Below, piece by piece: positions 1 to 13,323 of a stretch of 64,000 bases of DNA (position 1 is its first letter; the number at the start of each line of letters is the position of its first letter). The notes under the pieces were generated by a model. The model made no database searches, was not told where the DNA came from, and saw only the letters and a program-made list of their open reading frames with translations. Made by a program: the position numbers and the translations under genes. Source of the DNA: Bactericera cockerelli (lineage: Eukaryota; Arthropoda; Insecta; Hemiptera; Triozidae); contig CM044964.1 of the NCBI GenBank assembly GCA_024516035.1, positions 24,249,956-24,313,955 on the forward strand, given 5' to 3'.

Positions 1-1430
1 ATGATGATGATGATGAACTTATGAAGCGTTGAAGAAGAAAGTACCCGATCGAGAAATGTGGCGATCTCAACAAAGTGTAGCCTTTAGAATAATTATGATA
101 ATGATACTAGACTAAAAATGGTTCTTAAGCAAGACTCAAGGTTCATTTTTTTCAATATTTCCGTTCCTTAGCAGCACAAGGGAAGCCATTTTTTTTTTTT
201 TTTTTTTTTTACTTTCTATTATTTTAATTATTACGTAAAACATTTTAGAACCTAGTTTGCAGAATTTCCACATCCCCCTCTCGGATTTCTTTCAATTTCC
301 TCACAAATAACTCGTTGAGAAGTACAACTCTTTATAAACTCTTTTCACAGGGAAAACTTTTTTTGCACGAGTACAATCAGGGCGAAAAATAATTCCTTCC
401 TCTCCAGCTCTGTCATTGAGTAATGAGTTAAGTTGGGGAATTATTTTGAGCATTCAAAACAAATTTGGCAGTGTTGCCGCTTAGATTTCATGCAACGTTG
501 CCGAAGTCAAAAATGAAGATTAAAAACATAAAAATATTTATTGATTTTTCGCTTATACCATGATTATGTGTATAGATATGTGCTACTTTTAACCAGTAAC
601 AAGTAAAGTTGAGGAAATATTTAGGTATTGTAGATTATAGGTAATACTTATCTGCCGCGCTGTCTCTTTTTTGTATAAGACATTCTTCACACCTCGGCCG
701 ATATGCTTGATCTAGAAATTTAAAAGCAATTTCAAAGTGTAGCCGCTTGGAATTTATTTCAGATTGGATTGCCAGAGTTGAATGTGAGGAACTTGAGTAA
801 AAAACATAAAACTATTTATTTTTGCTCAAGTTTTTAAATCAGAAACTACTATGGAATATTTTTTTATTTTTTAAAATCTTTGTATTACTGAGGCAAAGTT
901 CAATGCTATATGCTTCATATACGAGTATTACCTATCACTTAATTGCTTCAGCCATAAGACTGTCATATGATACTCAGTGCCAGAAAATCCTAGATCCTCA
1001 GAAATATTAGAATATAAAATCTAGACAAAGAGCAAGGGGAAAACTACACCATTACTTCTAGCTTCCAACACTTTGAAACAATAGTTTTCTTGGAAAAACA
1101 GGAGAGGAAAATAAAAGGGACAAGAATATCAGATCCCCCAAAAAACTTCGAGTGCTTCCGTTTAAGGTGCTATTTCCTTGTAGTGTCCCACCGGCTGCGT
1201 GTGAATAGCGCTGCTAGTCCAGTAGTGAGACTAGCCAAGTAGTGTGGCTAGTCGAGTATTGCGGCCATAAAAGACCATTTTTCAATGTATTGTCGATTTG
1301 GTGAATCTGCCTATTTTCATTCTTTCAGTCACCGTGGACGGGTGGACTACCTATTATTATTATGACTACCAAGTTGACTGTAAAATTGTGACATAATAAC
1401 ACAAAACCACCACATTCATACATTCAAAAT
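1..1430. other. AT-rich stretch, no gene seen
   Basis: Starts in (ATG)n, has a T-run near 190. A GTTGCCG motif recurs (473, 498). No credible exon on either strand. Confidence 0.5.
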
Positions 1431-1629
1431 GCCTGGGAGACGTTAATCTGGGAGAAGACCAGTGTCTCTCTAGAGGACTATAAACAGAGAACAGACTAGC
1501 CAGCCCTAACAAGCCTGGCTAGCTTGCAGTTCCCCAAGGGTTTAGTAATATTATAATATAGTACCCAGTCGCTCATGAGTACGGGACATGTGAGGACCTG
1601 GTTACTGGGTTCTTAGTGTAACCTGTAAC

Positions 1630-1652
1630 CCCCCCCCCCCCCCCCCCCACCT
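1630..1652. repeat. C homopolymer
   Basis: About 20 consecutive C; length is unreliable in assemblies. Confidence 0.8.
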
Positions 1653-2324
1653 AAACAAGAGTTTCAAATGGCTTAAAAAGGAAAAAGTCCAAGTTCTTAC
1701 GATGGTTGTTCGCACATAGAAACATGTGATTCAGAACGAGACAACTTTTAAATAAAGCTGTCTGGAGACCATCAACCTCAGCTGTAGCCAAGTTAGTAAG
1801 AACAACAACATACATTCAACATACATTGAAAAAAATTAGTAAGCAGCTGGTCGGGCGACGAGGCCAGGACGCGTCAGAAATAAGACATAAGACTGTATTT
1901 TTATTGCTCTTTTTTAAATACATTAGACAGTACATCAGAACAATTTGTCAATTTTATGGTAAAAAAGAAAAAATAAAGAAAAAATAAATCATCTTTAAGA
2001 GAAAATATAGACTACCGTGATTGCTGTGACTTGGCCTGCTGAACTGCCGGCGGATACGAGTTCACAAAGGTGGAAGTAACCAAGGAGCAAAAGAAGGATA
2101 CAACTAGGGACTCGAATATCAAAGGAAAGAGGTTAACTACCAAGCTGCAGTTAGAGGTAATGTCTCAGAAGACATAGGAGTGGGGGAATCTCTCAGAGGA
2201 GTGGGGGAATGTCTCACAGGAGTAAGGGGGATGTCTCAAAAGAGTGGGGGGAACAGTCAAACGTCAGGAGACATCCGGATTCTATTTCCTGAGACATTTG
2301 AGATGGTAAGAAATAATTGTCAGT

Positions 2325-2440
2325 GGCGAAGCGAGGAATAGATTTTAGGAGAATTTACTTTCGTCTACCCCAACCCGGGATCAAACTCGGAATCTTTGGA
2401 CTACGGGCAGCAGTATCAACTGTCACGCCACAGAGGCTGA
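2325..2440 (-). mobile_element. SINE-D head part, old
   Basis: Minus strand: AGCCTCTGTGGCGTGACAGT head, GAGTTTGATCCCGGGTTGGG B box. Confidence 0.75.
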
Positions 2441-2778
2441 CTATTAAGTGGTATACTATACAAAAAAAGTGAATATGTTACATAATTAAAAAAAAAAAAT
2501 TGTGCCATTGAATAATATTCCCCTTTTGGAAGCAATTGCACCTCCACTGATCACCTGACATGAAACAATTCTTTCACCATGAGGTATCTATTAAGTGGCT
2601 TTATAATGTTAAGTGGTATACTATATCAAAAAAATTGATAATTTTACATAATTTTTAAATAAAAAAAATTGTGTCATTGAATAATATTCCCCTCTTGGAA
2701 GCAATTGCACCTCCACTGATCACCCCTGACATGAAACAATTCTTTCACCAGGAGGTATCTATTAAGTAGCTTTATAAT
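2441..2778. repeat. 168-bp direct tandem duplication
   Basis: AAGTGGTATACTATA ... GAATAATATTCCCC ... GCAATTGCACCTCCACTGAT ... AGGTATCTATTAAGT occurs twice in a row (from about 2444 and 2612). Confidence 0.8.
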
Positions 2779-3169
2779 GATCCTGATTGACGCCAGGTAG
2801 AATTCATTGACGCCATATTGTCTGACAGCTGCTGATTTCCACGTGTCTTCAGCCGATCAACAATATGGATTACGCTGACGTGACATTTCATTCGCTCTTT
2901 TTGTACAGGGATTGTACAGGGTGGCTTTGAATTAATGGTTAATTTGTTGGCTGCTAGGAGGTTTCTTAAAATACTTCCTTTAAAAGAAACTAGAACCTAA
3001 TTTCTTAATATATTTTATAACACAAAGACTTCATTCAATGAATTTGTGAAGGGGAATGAGCCCGCAATGCTGGCTGCATTCCCCCTCTGAATGGCCAGGC
3101 TTAGACGTTGGATGAGGTAGGATGCTGCTCCCCTTTAAAATACCAAATATACAGGTGTATTTTAGAATA

Positions 3170-3325
3170 GCTCCTTTAGTTCAGAGTGCACGATTAGCTC
3201 AGTGTCCCTTGCCAAGCGGAAGACCCTTGGACAGACAGACTACAAGACAGACCACAAGCGTCTACAGTAGCTCCTGTTTCATGGCTACGAAATCAAAAAG
3301 GCTTGGAAACACTCGTATTTGAAAA
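3170..3325 (+). mobile_element. SINE-H, internally deleted
   Basis: TTCAGAGTGCACGATTAGCT head joined to GACCACAAGCGTCTACAGTA and GGCTTGGAAACACTC. Confidence 0.65.
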
Positions 3326-3531
3326 GAGAAGAAAAAAAAAACAACTTTCTCTAATTTTCTCGGTGTATAGTTCCGAAAAATGTCAAAACATAAAATTAAG
3401 ACAAATCAGCGGATGGCTTGTCAAGTGAAAGTTTGGCCGGATTACGTTTCACAGAACAAGCCAGGCCTAATCCGATTTTCAGGTCAAAAGATTCCGAAGT
3501 CAAAAATCTTAACTCTGGCAGAGGAGACATT

Positions 3532-3645
3532 GGGTTGGGGAGGTGTTAGGTGGGGGGGGGGAGAGACGAGGGAGTAGGGCGGGGGACTGGGGAGGTTTTA
3601 TTGGGGTGAGTGAGGATTGGGTGGGGGTTTTAAGGGTGAAATGTA
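3532..3645 (+). other. G-rich stretch with quadruplex potential
   Basis: Runs GGGG, GGGGGGGGG, GGG, GGGGG, GGGG, GGGG, GGGGG within about 110 bp on the + strand. No gene context. Confidence 0.5.
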
Positions 3646-3659
3646 TTATGCGAGATGAT

Positions 3660-5860
3660 TTGGGGAGAGTAAAGGTTAGGAGCGGAAGAAACTGAAAAAG
3701 AATTAATTAGATATTTTGATCCCCAGTATTGTTGTTTTTTTTTTACAAGAGTTATTTTTATCTCTGTTTTTTTTTTTTTTTTTTCTTTTTTTTGATGAAT
3801 ATTTTTTTTAAAGAAAGGTCTGTAACACTCTAAAGTCCTTGCCTCTTATCTTTTCTTACTATAGGAATCTGATTTCAAAGGCCGGCAAATGGCCTAGTCT
3901 TTTCGAGCTATTTTTGGCAAATCGGGGACAACTCAAAATAGATTTCTGTGTCTTTTTTCTTCAGAAAATATTAGGTATTAGTATCTAAAAAAGTTGTGAG
4001 GGAGAATGGACAAAGGTTGTTTTATTTAGACAAGTTGGTTCTCCATTCAAATAAATACCATTCTAAAAATAATTATTTTAAATAAATTTCAACAAATTTT
4101 TTTGTAAATATTTAGTTATTTTTAAGTAGGCTTAGAAACATTACGATAGAGAAATACAGTTATATTATAAAACTCTATCTCTCTATCGTATTGAAAGCAA
4201 CGTGAAACACAAAAAAAGAACATCTTACATGGTCACAATATTTGAAAACAAAACTAAACCGATTAAATACATACGACATAAAAAGTTATTTAAAAAAAAA
4301 ATTAATCACAAATTTGGTATCAAACTCTGTGTGCCTTACAAAAGTCTCAAACCACCTCCAGATTTCAAAACTTGTGATCACCTTATCCATCGATAAACTA
4401 TGTTTTGTATCTAAAACGATTTAACTTTTTTTTTACACTTTATTTTTAATACAAAACAATCATCAATAAATTAAAAACAAAAAACTTAAAACATAATATA
4501 CCTAACATTACTTGAATTTCTAATATGAACCTGATAACAAATAACCTCTAACGATTGAATTTTAAAACTTTAGGTTGAATTTTAAAACTTTAACTGTCAC
4601 AGTTCACCGTTCAGATATTTACCGTTGGAGACTGACTATAAATGTCAACCTCTCCATCTTTCCATCTTTAATTTCGATGTCCACTTTTCCATCTTTAATC
4701 GATGTACAGAAACTCGGTGATAAATTCCTACCCTGTATATTTTTTTTACTGTAAATATGTCTTCGTACCCCGTAGCATTTCTCCTGATGTTTATTTCGTG
4801 TATAATGAATTGTTTATTTTCAGTCTGTGTTTAATGAAATAATTAATTAATCCCGACTGATTTTCATTTCAGTCTTAACTCATTTTACTTCAATTAATCC
4901 CTAATTTTATTACTAAGCTACCATTCTACTTAATTTCTTTTTACTCTTTTTAGAAAAGGAAAGTAATATTAAAATTAATCGTCTCATTTCATTTTAGGTA
5001 CTAATTTGATTTCTTTTTCTACTAATCTCTCTCTTCAAAGTGTTCAAACCTTTACAGGTGGATTAACGTGATTTTTGGGTGCATCTAATTGGGTTGTGTT
5101 TAATTTTCTGTGAGGGTCCTCCGCGTGTCCATGATTATCATCTAACAGGTAACTACCATGCACTGGGAGCATGTATTTTTTTCCCAAGCTACTTTTGCAT
5201 CTCAGGGTAGATAATACTATTTTCACATTGAAATTGCTCGTTTGTACGTGAGAAAACTATAAAATAGATATGTACGTAGCTACTGAAATGGGGCGTATAG
5301 TTTTAATTTAAAATTATAATTAGGATAATTTTATTAATTAACTGACTGCTTTGGCAAGAATTAAACCCGGAATAAATGGGCATTCTAAATGACGAATTGT
5401 AGAATGCTTTGGATCATAATAATTATGATAAATAATTTATCATACATGTATAATATTTTATCACGGGACTTTAAAATTACAAATTATACGAAATTATACC
5501 TGTTTTATTATACATGAAAGTACTAAAAAAATGTACTTGGGAATTTTGTCATACTTTTGTTTTAGCTGATAACACTTCTAGACGAATTAGATTCTCCTGA
5601 TTCCCAAAAAAGTGTTTCTTTTTGTCTGAGAACTCGATAGATACTCGTGCTGTTTACAAATGTAGCTTGTCAATCCTCTTTGCAAAAGTAGCTTGTGAAA
5701 AATACGTCATGTCCACTGGAATGAGTCTGTGCCACCGAATGCTAATCTTCAACTTTGAGATCGTTCTGAAGTCCCTACAAGAATGTTGACTTGGTCCTGT
5801 TATTGTTCAAAAGGGAGTGTCTAGGGATACGTCAAATTGTACCACCCATGACTACGTGGT
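3660..5860. other. AT-rich stretch, no gene seen
   Basis: T-runs at 3730-3800 and 4430. Short direct repeats such as TTGAATTTTAAAACTTTA (4556, 4574) and CCATCTTTAAT (4664, 4690). No coding signal found. Confidence 0.5.
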
Positions 5861-5865
5861 TTGGC

Positions 5866-6012
5866 CGTATAGGCAATAAACCCGCCCTTTTGTTAGGACC
5901 TAAATTATGTGTATATATTTTTCCCTTTTTTTTTTTTTTTTTTTTAATTTTGTAATAATTATTTATACTGTAAATACATATGTCTTAATATGTAATAAAG
6001 AATTAATTAATT
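5866..6012 (+). repeat. Dispersed repeat K, old copy 8
   Basis: GTATAGGCAATAAACCCGCC ... TATGTAATAAAGAATTAATT. Confidence 0.65.
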
Positions 6013-6236
6013 CATATTAATAATAATGATTAAGAGCGGTTATGATTCCTTAAAAAGATTCCTCAGCTTGTGTTGTCACTTCTGAATTGACCATGACGTA
6101 TTCCTAGACCCTTTTCTAAACTGTTCATGTTCCCAAATATGTGGCATCCTCCTGCACCGTGTTATTTTACTATAATAAATAGAGTAGTCTCCATTGCCAG
6201 AAAGTTAATATGAAATAGTGTTTATCATATTATATA

Positions 6237-6468
6237 CAGGGTCCGCCAAAAAAGGGACCACTCGAAATATCTAAAAATTACTGAAACCTGGGAAATCAAA
6301 TGTACTATATCTCCGGCCATGTTTTGATTAAAAATTGTCTTAAATAACTTTTAATGTCAATCAAAACATAGTACCCCTTGATATATAGGTAAACATGTTC
6401 TATCCTTTTTTTAAATATTAATCCGTTCCCTAGATATTTCGAGTGGCTACTTTTTTTGGAGGACCCTG
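6237..6468. mobile_element. Tc1/mariner-type MITE (CAGGGTCCGCC family), copy 1
   Basis: 232 bp with about 37-bp inverted ends beginning CAGGGTCCGCCAAAAAAGGG and sharing CCACTCGAAATATCTA, flanked by TA on both sides. No ORF. Confidence 0.85.
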
Positions 6469-6512
6469 TATATAAATTTCCTTCTAAGTATGTGTACTGT
6501 AACTACTGTGGG

Positions 6513-6710
6513 TGTAATAATATCGCCTTATCTATACTGCTCGATTAGGAGTATTGAATCCCATTATTCCATCAGACGTACGAATATTATTATACGATAT
6601 GCAGTCATAATCCCAAATGGGAGGATAACTTGCCATGTCCCGGCTGGGTTTCAAATCCGAGACCTCTAGATTACCAGACTGAAGCCTTGACCACTGAGCT
6701 ATCGGGACTA
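6513..6710 (-). mobile_element. SINE-A, diverged
   Basis: AGTCCCGATAGCTCAGTGGT head (right end), CATTTGGGATTATGACTGC body, AATATCGCC tail. Confidence 0.85.
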
Positions 6711-6889
6711 CATAATTATAATTTGCTCAGTGCAAACTTTCATGGAATTTTCTCTTTGGTTCTATCGTGGGATTCGAACCACCGGACTTTCTGGCAATGA
6801 AGGAACTTCCTGCAATAATCTGTTCTGATATGTACCTATTTAAGGCATTGTGTCTGTATTGAATTGAAAAATTAAAGCTATTTATATTT

Positions 6890-7105
6890 ATTATTCAATT
6901 AAATGTTATACACATCGTCAAAGGTTAGCGTAGAGGGAAATGAGTACAGCACACTGGCGAAAGTTAACACTCAGTCATTTATCTGGATTTCTCAGCACTG
7001 GTATATCCAAAGAGGCTGAAATTTGGTCACTTTTAGGTCTAAGGTGCGCACTAAGAAAGGATTATGAAATATTCTAACTGGGACGCCAGCCGCGGGTGAA
7101 GAAAA
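6890..7105 (+). mobile_element. Weak, old Helitron-like fragment
   Basis: Shares only AGGCTGAAATTTGG and the order of short motifs with the 40207-40445 family; no clean ends. Confidence 0.3.
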
Positions 7106-7109
7106 AACA

Positions 7110-8040
7110 TTGTACATAATACGTCTGTACCTAACACATTATTTACATAGAAACAATATTCCTATCTTTAGTCTTTATTGCCGACCAACATTATTTTTGT
7201 TTTACAAAACATTTTATAACAACAATTATTATTATTCTCAATGTAAAAATAAAACAAACATTAAACAAAAAATCTCGATATTCTCCTCTCCTATAGTTGG
7301 AATTGTCAAGATGGAATTTCAATAGTTGAAGCTTTTATCTGGTTCACTTCAAAATTTTGTATTTTCTGATTTATGATTTACTGTGACTACTAGAGTACTC
7401 GATCATCAATTTTTTTTTAACATGTCAGGATAAGAAAAAGAAGATTGAATTGAAAAAGTTTTGTTTAGTTTAAAAAGAGCTAAATCGTCAAAAAAATCTT
7501 TTACAGTAGGTAATATATATATTTATCTTTAGCCTAAAAAATTATAGAAATCTGTAGCCTTTTTTATTCCACACGTTTATTTATTTTTCCTTTATTATTC
7601 CCATAAATCTTTGACAGAAAATTTTTCTACAATTTTTTGTAATAGTGACTTTTTCTCTCTAAAATTGTCAATCACAAAATTGTCAAGATTTTAATATTTT
7701 TGTTTTATTTTTATTTGTTCTATTTCTTTTAAGAAAATAATTATATTAAATTAGGCAAAGTATTTTTTAATGATGGTTTGAAAAATGTATCATAATGAAT
7801 CTGTATTATTGTTTTCATTATTAAGCTTTCAAATTGGTAGATATCTCTTTTACTATAGGCACATTGGGTGATTCAATTTGTTGAGGTATACAATACATGT
7901 TTAAGGCTTTTCAATTTGTTTTCCATTAGGCTTTCTGATATGAAAGTTTTAGTACCGAGAAGAATTTCTTTTTGACGATATTTTCAATTTTCTAACATTT
8001 CTCTTGATAATAATATTGTTTAGGAGATATCACTGATATT
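7110..8040. other. AT-rich stretch, no gene seen
   Basis: Only short open frames of AT composition; an AAAATTGTCAA motif repeats around 7665-7685. Confidence 0.5.
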
Positions 8041-8227
8041 TTCCTCCATGCGTTTTCCTCACTCTGTCAAAGGCTCGTCTCTATTATCTTCTTTTCTCTC
8101 TTTATTTTTCTTCTTCTCTCTTTTCTTCTCTGTTTCTTCTTTGTTTCTTTTCCACCATATTTCACTATCTTCCTTTTTTTCTCCCTCGTTTTCTATAATA
8201 GTATTTCCTATTTCACCCTTTCTGGCT

Positions 8228-8380
8228 GGGGGACTATAAACAGTGAGGAGACCAGCATTGGCTTGTTTCTGGGGGCCCTTGTCAAGTATTAGCCTCCTTG
8301 TAAGACAGTGGTAGAAGTACAAAGTCATTCCTCCACAGTCTCACTACTATCGTTCACGATGACGCCACCCTATGATGATG
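8228..8380 (+). repeat. Dispersed repeat G, copy 1
   Basis: GGGGGACTATAAACAG, GGGGGCCCTTGTCAAGTATT, TATCGTTCACGATGACGCCA, then (ATG)n. Possibly a SINE without recognisable head. Confidence 0.75.
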
Positions 8381-8629
8381 ATGATTTCATCCTTTATAAC
8401 TCTATCTTTCTCTTCTTTTTGTTTTGTTTTTGTTGACATTCGTTATCTCTGTACATATATTTGTCTCCTCTTTACTATCTCTCCTATTTAAAAAAAATGT
8501 AGAACAGTACTTCCCAGAAGGGAACAAGAGGCAGAAAAAAAGATGCATTTTTATTTTATTTTATATTCGATTCAAACAATCCTTCTCTTCTATTTCTCAT
8601 ATTTTTTATTTCTATTTTAATCTCTCTCC

Positions 8630-9173
8630 CTCTCATGCTCTTTCGCTCTCTCTATATTTTTCTCTCTATCTCTCTTCATCTGCTCATTATCTGTTCTTTT
8701 TTTATCTCTCTCACCCAATACATTCCTCTCTCTTTCTCTCTCTCTTGCATATTTTCTCTTTTTTTTATCTCTTTTCTTCCACCTTCTCTCTTTTTCCTAT
8801 GTCTTCTCTTTCTTTACTCCACGCTCCCTCTCCGCTTCCCTCTCTTTTTTTACACTGGTACGTACGAGTATGTATATTTTAACACTCTTTTTTTATTCTT
8901 CTTTTTTATTTTTGCTGCTTCTTTCTTTCTTTCTCTATCATGTATTCCTATCCTCTGTTTTTCTGTTTTCTTTTTCCTACTTTCCTGCTCTTTCTTCTTC
9001 TCTCTCATTCTCCCTCTCTTTTTCTCTGCTCTCTCTCTTTCTCTCTCTCTCTCCCTCCTTCTCTCTCAATCTATTTATCTATGTATCTGACAGCAATATT
9101 TCCAGCAATATTTAATATTCTGTCCTTCTGGTATCTTATGTACGTGATCAGAGCTCGTATTTCTTCTATCTCC

Positions 9174-9211
<38 letters not shown>

Positions 9212-9271
9212 TACTCTCTCTCTCTCTCTCTCTTTCTTTCTCTCTCTCTCTCTCTACTCTCTCTCTTCTCT

Positions 9272-9326
<55 letters not shown>

Positions 9327-9400
9327 TCTCTCCTTCTCCCCCTCTCTCTCTCTCTCTCTCTCTTATCTCTCTCTCTTTCTTCCTATATGTGTCATGTTTA
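8630..9400. repeat. (TC)n pyrimidine microsatellite tract
   Basis: Nearly pure C/T on the + strand, densest at 9160-9380 as (TC)n with TTTC interruptions; looser T/C-rich sequence extends back to about 8080. Long apparent Ser/Leu/Phe ORFs here are artefacts of composition. Confidence 0.95.
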
Positions 9401-9727
9401 GTTTACTGCTACTCCTCTCCTTTTCTGTCTTCTTCGTTGGTTCTAATTTCACCCAGCGCATGAATTTCGTGGTCAAATCATAAATGAGAGAGTAACCACT
9501 GACTTGACCACTGAGCTACCAGACCAACTACACTAGAAATAACTTTATACTTATGATTTTGCACACGATAATGTATAAACGCGTCTCTTTAAACTTTTCA
9601 CGATCTAATACATGAGACGGTTAGCCCTTGGCAGCCTGAATGAATCCTTGCCTGTAATGTTTGCCGTTTACTGTATGTAAATTTTTATGTACCTTCATTT
9701 TTATCTAATAAATGTATTTTTGGTTGT

Positions 9728-9785
9728 CATAATGGGACTACCTGTCTTGCGCTGACAGTCTAAATAAAGCACTACTTATACTTGT
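9728..9785 (+). repeat. Short dispersed repeat (TAATGGGACTACCTGTC)
   Basis: GGGACTACCTGTCTTGCGCT, GACAGTCTAAATAAAGCACT. Same unit at 51147-51205 (+) and 36160-36220 (-); probably the 3' end of a longer element. Confidence 0.7.
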
Positions 9786-10374
9786 ACTTATTATATGTTA
9801 ATATTTTACCTATTCCATGTATATAACAATTGGTGTAAATAAATTACAAATGATTCGGTTGCACAACTCTGGCAGCCAAGATTTTTTAACCCAGCCTGGC
9901 TGCTTAATGGGCGATGTCTCAAATATATTATATTATAAGGTACATCAATGGCTGTCTGGTGGGATCTCGTCTTTAGTAATTGCTGCATCTCAGTGGAATT
10001 GAAGGTAAAAAATGGTTTTCACGAGAGAAAAAAAAATCAGTTTTTTACCTTATTGAACAATGATTTTCATTTGTCTCATCAGAGTTGTTTGTTCAATTTG
10101 AATGTTTCCTCATGTTTAAACCAGGCATGTCTGTGTACCCTCACTTTTTTTCTGTCTATGAGGCATGTCCATTGTATGTTCTTACCCCTCCTAGATTTAA
10201 GTAATTATTAATAAGTTTAAAAATATTTATGTTTACTACAATTTTTAATCTCATAATGAAGCCCAAAGGATTCATATTTAATAATTTGACATAGTTCATC
10301 TTTCCCAAATAAAATGAAAATTGAAATATATAATCAAATTATGACTAAAATACCTCTTCCAAGGCTCTAGTGTT

Positions 10375-10740
10375 TGGAATGCTATCCTTCACACTTCGCA
10401 TCACCTCGCTGGATGGCCATTATTTTCATGCCTCCCTCCGAACACTTCAGGCTGGCCTTTCCGCCTCAACGCAGGCTGGGTGAGGTTAATGTGGGGTGCT
10501 GGTGCGATTCCCAGGGTAAAAGGGTAAAACCACCGTACTGATGAGGATGTTAAAATAAATAGATAGTGACGTTAGGAAGGCAATCCAGCTGAAAAAATAT
10601 GGCTGTATGGGTTGTTTTTGCCCAATGCCAAAAAAAGCTGCAAAAATGCGCCACAACCAAGCAACTTCAACCATGGGGTTGAACAATGCCGACCCCTATT
10701 AAGTTTGGGAAAAAGACAAAGTGAAAAAAGAAGAAGATTG
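10375..10740 (+). mobile_element. SINE-D, diverged
   Basis: Body GGCTGGGTGAGGTTAATGTG at about 10468, GACGTTAGGAAGGCAATCCA, GGGGTTGAACAATGCCGACC and a GAAGAAG end; head replaced or eroded. Confidence 0.75.
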
Positions 10741-10849
10741 TTTTCCACATTCTCGTTGTTATTTGTTGTGTGTGGGTTAACACTAAATAGCAAATAATTA
10801 AATGCATTATAGATTCATATTAAATATAAAGCAACATTTTAACTGTATG

Positions 10850-10965
10850 ATGCACTGTGTGTCAGACCAACATTTTAAGCAACATTTTAACCCTACGTTG
10901 CACTGTGTGTCAGACCAACATTTTAAGCAACATTTTAACCCTACGTTGCACTGTGTGTCAGACCT
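10850..10965. repeat. 48-bp tandem repeat, about 2.4 copies
   Basis: CACTGTGTGTCAGACCAACA followed by TTTTAAGCAACATTTTAACC recurs at 10852 and 10900; a third unit is partial. Confidence 0.85.
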
Positions 10966-11257
10966 GGCTTTCGCATTACTTCACGCTGAAAATTTTCTCG
11001 CATTACTTCCACAGGATATGTAGATATATCAGTGTACATGAAGAAAAAAAAATCTTACTACCGTTATATTCCAGTGACGGAAATATTCAGTCAAAAAATT
11101 CGCCCATGTTGAGATTCGAACCCCTAACATTCGGATCAAGAGGCAATGTTTCTCTTGATCCGGGTCAGTACTCACTCCTACCGCTATGAAAATGAACCTT
11201 TAGGATTAACCTGCAACAGCGTTGTCACTTGTCTTCTTGTCAGCATTAAACTCCCTT

Positions 11258-12570
11258 GCATTTAGATTTAAATGTCTACCTTGCTAATGTCCTTTGCATC
11301 AAGATCTCTTATTATGTCTCCCCTGTATTAATATCTCTTTTAATTATTACTATTATTTTTTTAAAAAAATATTACACAACAGACGTATTATTATAATGTA
11401 CAACACAAGTTACAATTACAAAGAAATGAAAAAATGGAAATAATGTAAACAATAAAAAGGAAGAAAAAATATGATAAATATACACAGTACACACATATGT
11501 CATAACTAGTGGGGTTGTTGTTTATGGCAATCTCTTCCACCCAACCCTTATGTCTCCCTTACCAATGTCCCTTGCATTAAGAACTCTTATTATGTGTCCC
11601 TTGCATTAAAATCTCTTATAATGTGTCCTTTACATTAAAATCTCTTATTATGTGTCCCTTGCATTACAATATCTTATAATGAGTATCTTGTATTAAAATA
11701 TCTTATAATGTGTCCCTTGCATAAAAATCTCTTATAATGTGTCCCCTGCATTAAATTCTCTTATTAGGTGTACCTTGCATTCAAATATCTTATAATGTGA
11801 CCTTTGCATTAAAGTCTCTTACAATGAGTCCCTTGCATTAAAAAATCTTATAATGTGTCCCTTGCATTAAAATTTCTTATAATGTGTCCCTTGCATTATA
11901 ATCTCTTATTATGTGTCCCTTGCATTAAAATCTTTTATAATGAGTCCCTTGCATTAAAATCTCTTATAATGTGTCTCTTGCATTAAAATATCTTATTATG
12001 TGTACCTTGCATTTAAATCTCTTATAATGTGTCCCTTGCATTTAAATCTCTTATAATGTGTCCTTTACATTAAAATCTCTTATTATGTGTCCCTTGCATT
12101 ACAATATCTTATAATGAGTATCTTGTATTAAAATATCTTATAATGTGTCCCTTGCATAAAAATCTCTTATAATGTGTCCCCTGCATTAAATTCTCTTATT
12201 AGGTGTACCTTGCATTCAAATATCTTATAATGTGACCTTTGCATTAAAGTCTCTTACAATGAGTCCCTTGCATTAAAAAATCTTATAATGTGTCCCTTGC
12301 ATTAAAATTTCTTATAATGTGTCCCTTGCATTATAATCTCTTATTATGTGTCCCTTGCATTAAAATCTTTTATAATGAGTCCCTTGCATTAAAATCTCTT
12401 ATAATGTGTCTCTTGCATTAAAATATCTTATTATGTGTACCTTGCATTTAAATCTCTTATAATGTGTCCCTTGCATTTAAATCTCTTATAATGTGTCCCT
12501 TGCATTAAAATCTCTTATAATGTGTCCCTTGCATTAAAATCTCTTATAATGTGTCCTTTGCATCAAGATT
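11258..12570. repeat. 29-bp minisatellite with a 435-bp higher-order duplication
   Basis: Tandem units near GTGTCCCTTGCATTAAAATC plus TCTTATAAT (29 bp). A block of 15 diverged units starting at 11626 recurs, apparently identically, at 12061 (offset 435 = 15 x 29). The first units (11258-11340) are cut off from the rest by a dispersed repeat at 11341-11560. Confidence 0.92.
11341..11560 (-). repeat. Dispersed repeat K, copy 7, inside the minisatellite
   Basis: AT-rich body with TATGTCATAACTAGTGGGGT and TGGCAATCTCTTCCACCCAA; minisatellite units lie on both sides. Confidence 0.75.
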
Positions 12571-12618
12571 CCTCATCACTCTATGTTTGTTTTTTTTTTT
12601 GTCATGTCAGTGTCACCT

Positions 12619-12720
12619 TGCTTCCATTTTATTCTGGACAGACGATATTTTCTTTAAACAATTTACCTGGTACTTCCATTTTATTCTGGACAGACGATAT
12701 TTTCTTTAAACAATTTTTCT
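12619..12720. repeat. Two direct copies of a 45-bp unit
   Basis: CTTCCATTTTATTCTGGACA ... TTTCTTTAAACAATTT at 12620 and 12675; a partly inverted relative (TTCTGTCCAGAATAGAAAG) lies at 12839. Confidence 0.75.
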
Positions 12721-13323
12721 ATCCTTAGAGAAAACCAGAGTTATTGCTTGTTAGGATCCAAACATGGGTTTTATTCCTTTGAATTGTAAAAATAAAAATC
12801 ATATTGGCTTAAAAAAATATGTCCAATGTGGACATTTCATTCTGTCCAGAATAGAAAGGCGGCCAGAATATATCTTCTCTTTTGCTTGATGAATGAAAAT
12901 TGCCTGAAAACCTACAGCCTGTCTTGAGATTTTTTAAAAGAGTAGTTGCAAATCGTGGTGTACTCATAATTATTACTAATAGTACCTTTGAAAAAAGAAA
13001 TTCTAAGAGCTTCATGTAGAATGAAATCTTTTACTATGGGCTTTGCTTTAAATTTACACTTAGGGCGGAATTAATAGACAACATCAATAACTTAAGTCTT
13101 TGGTAAGTGTCGGTTTTCCCTATCTTACACAGTACGCAATTGGTGACTTAGCACCACAGAGGTATTACAAAAACGTCTAATTATTCCACCCTTATTCTCA
13201 AAAATTGACAAGAGCCTCAGTTTGATATAAAACTTTCAACAGCGATTTGCAACTATTCTTAAATAGTTCCAGTTATTACAAGACGACCTAATAGTTATGT
13301 TTCTTCTTCTTATCTGATTCCAG

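Noticed and set aside
8424..9401. Overlapping open frames of 150 codons rich in Ser, Leu and Phe
   Set aside because: Composition artefact of a (TC)n pyrimidine tract; open in several frames at once and without domain features.
11560..12570. CRISPR-like regular 29-bp repeats
   Set aside because: Units are directly adjacent with no spacers, in a eukaryotic intron/intergenic context; this is a minisatellite.
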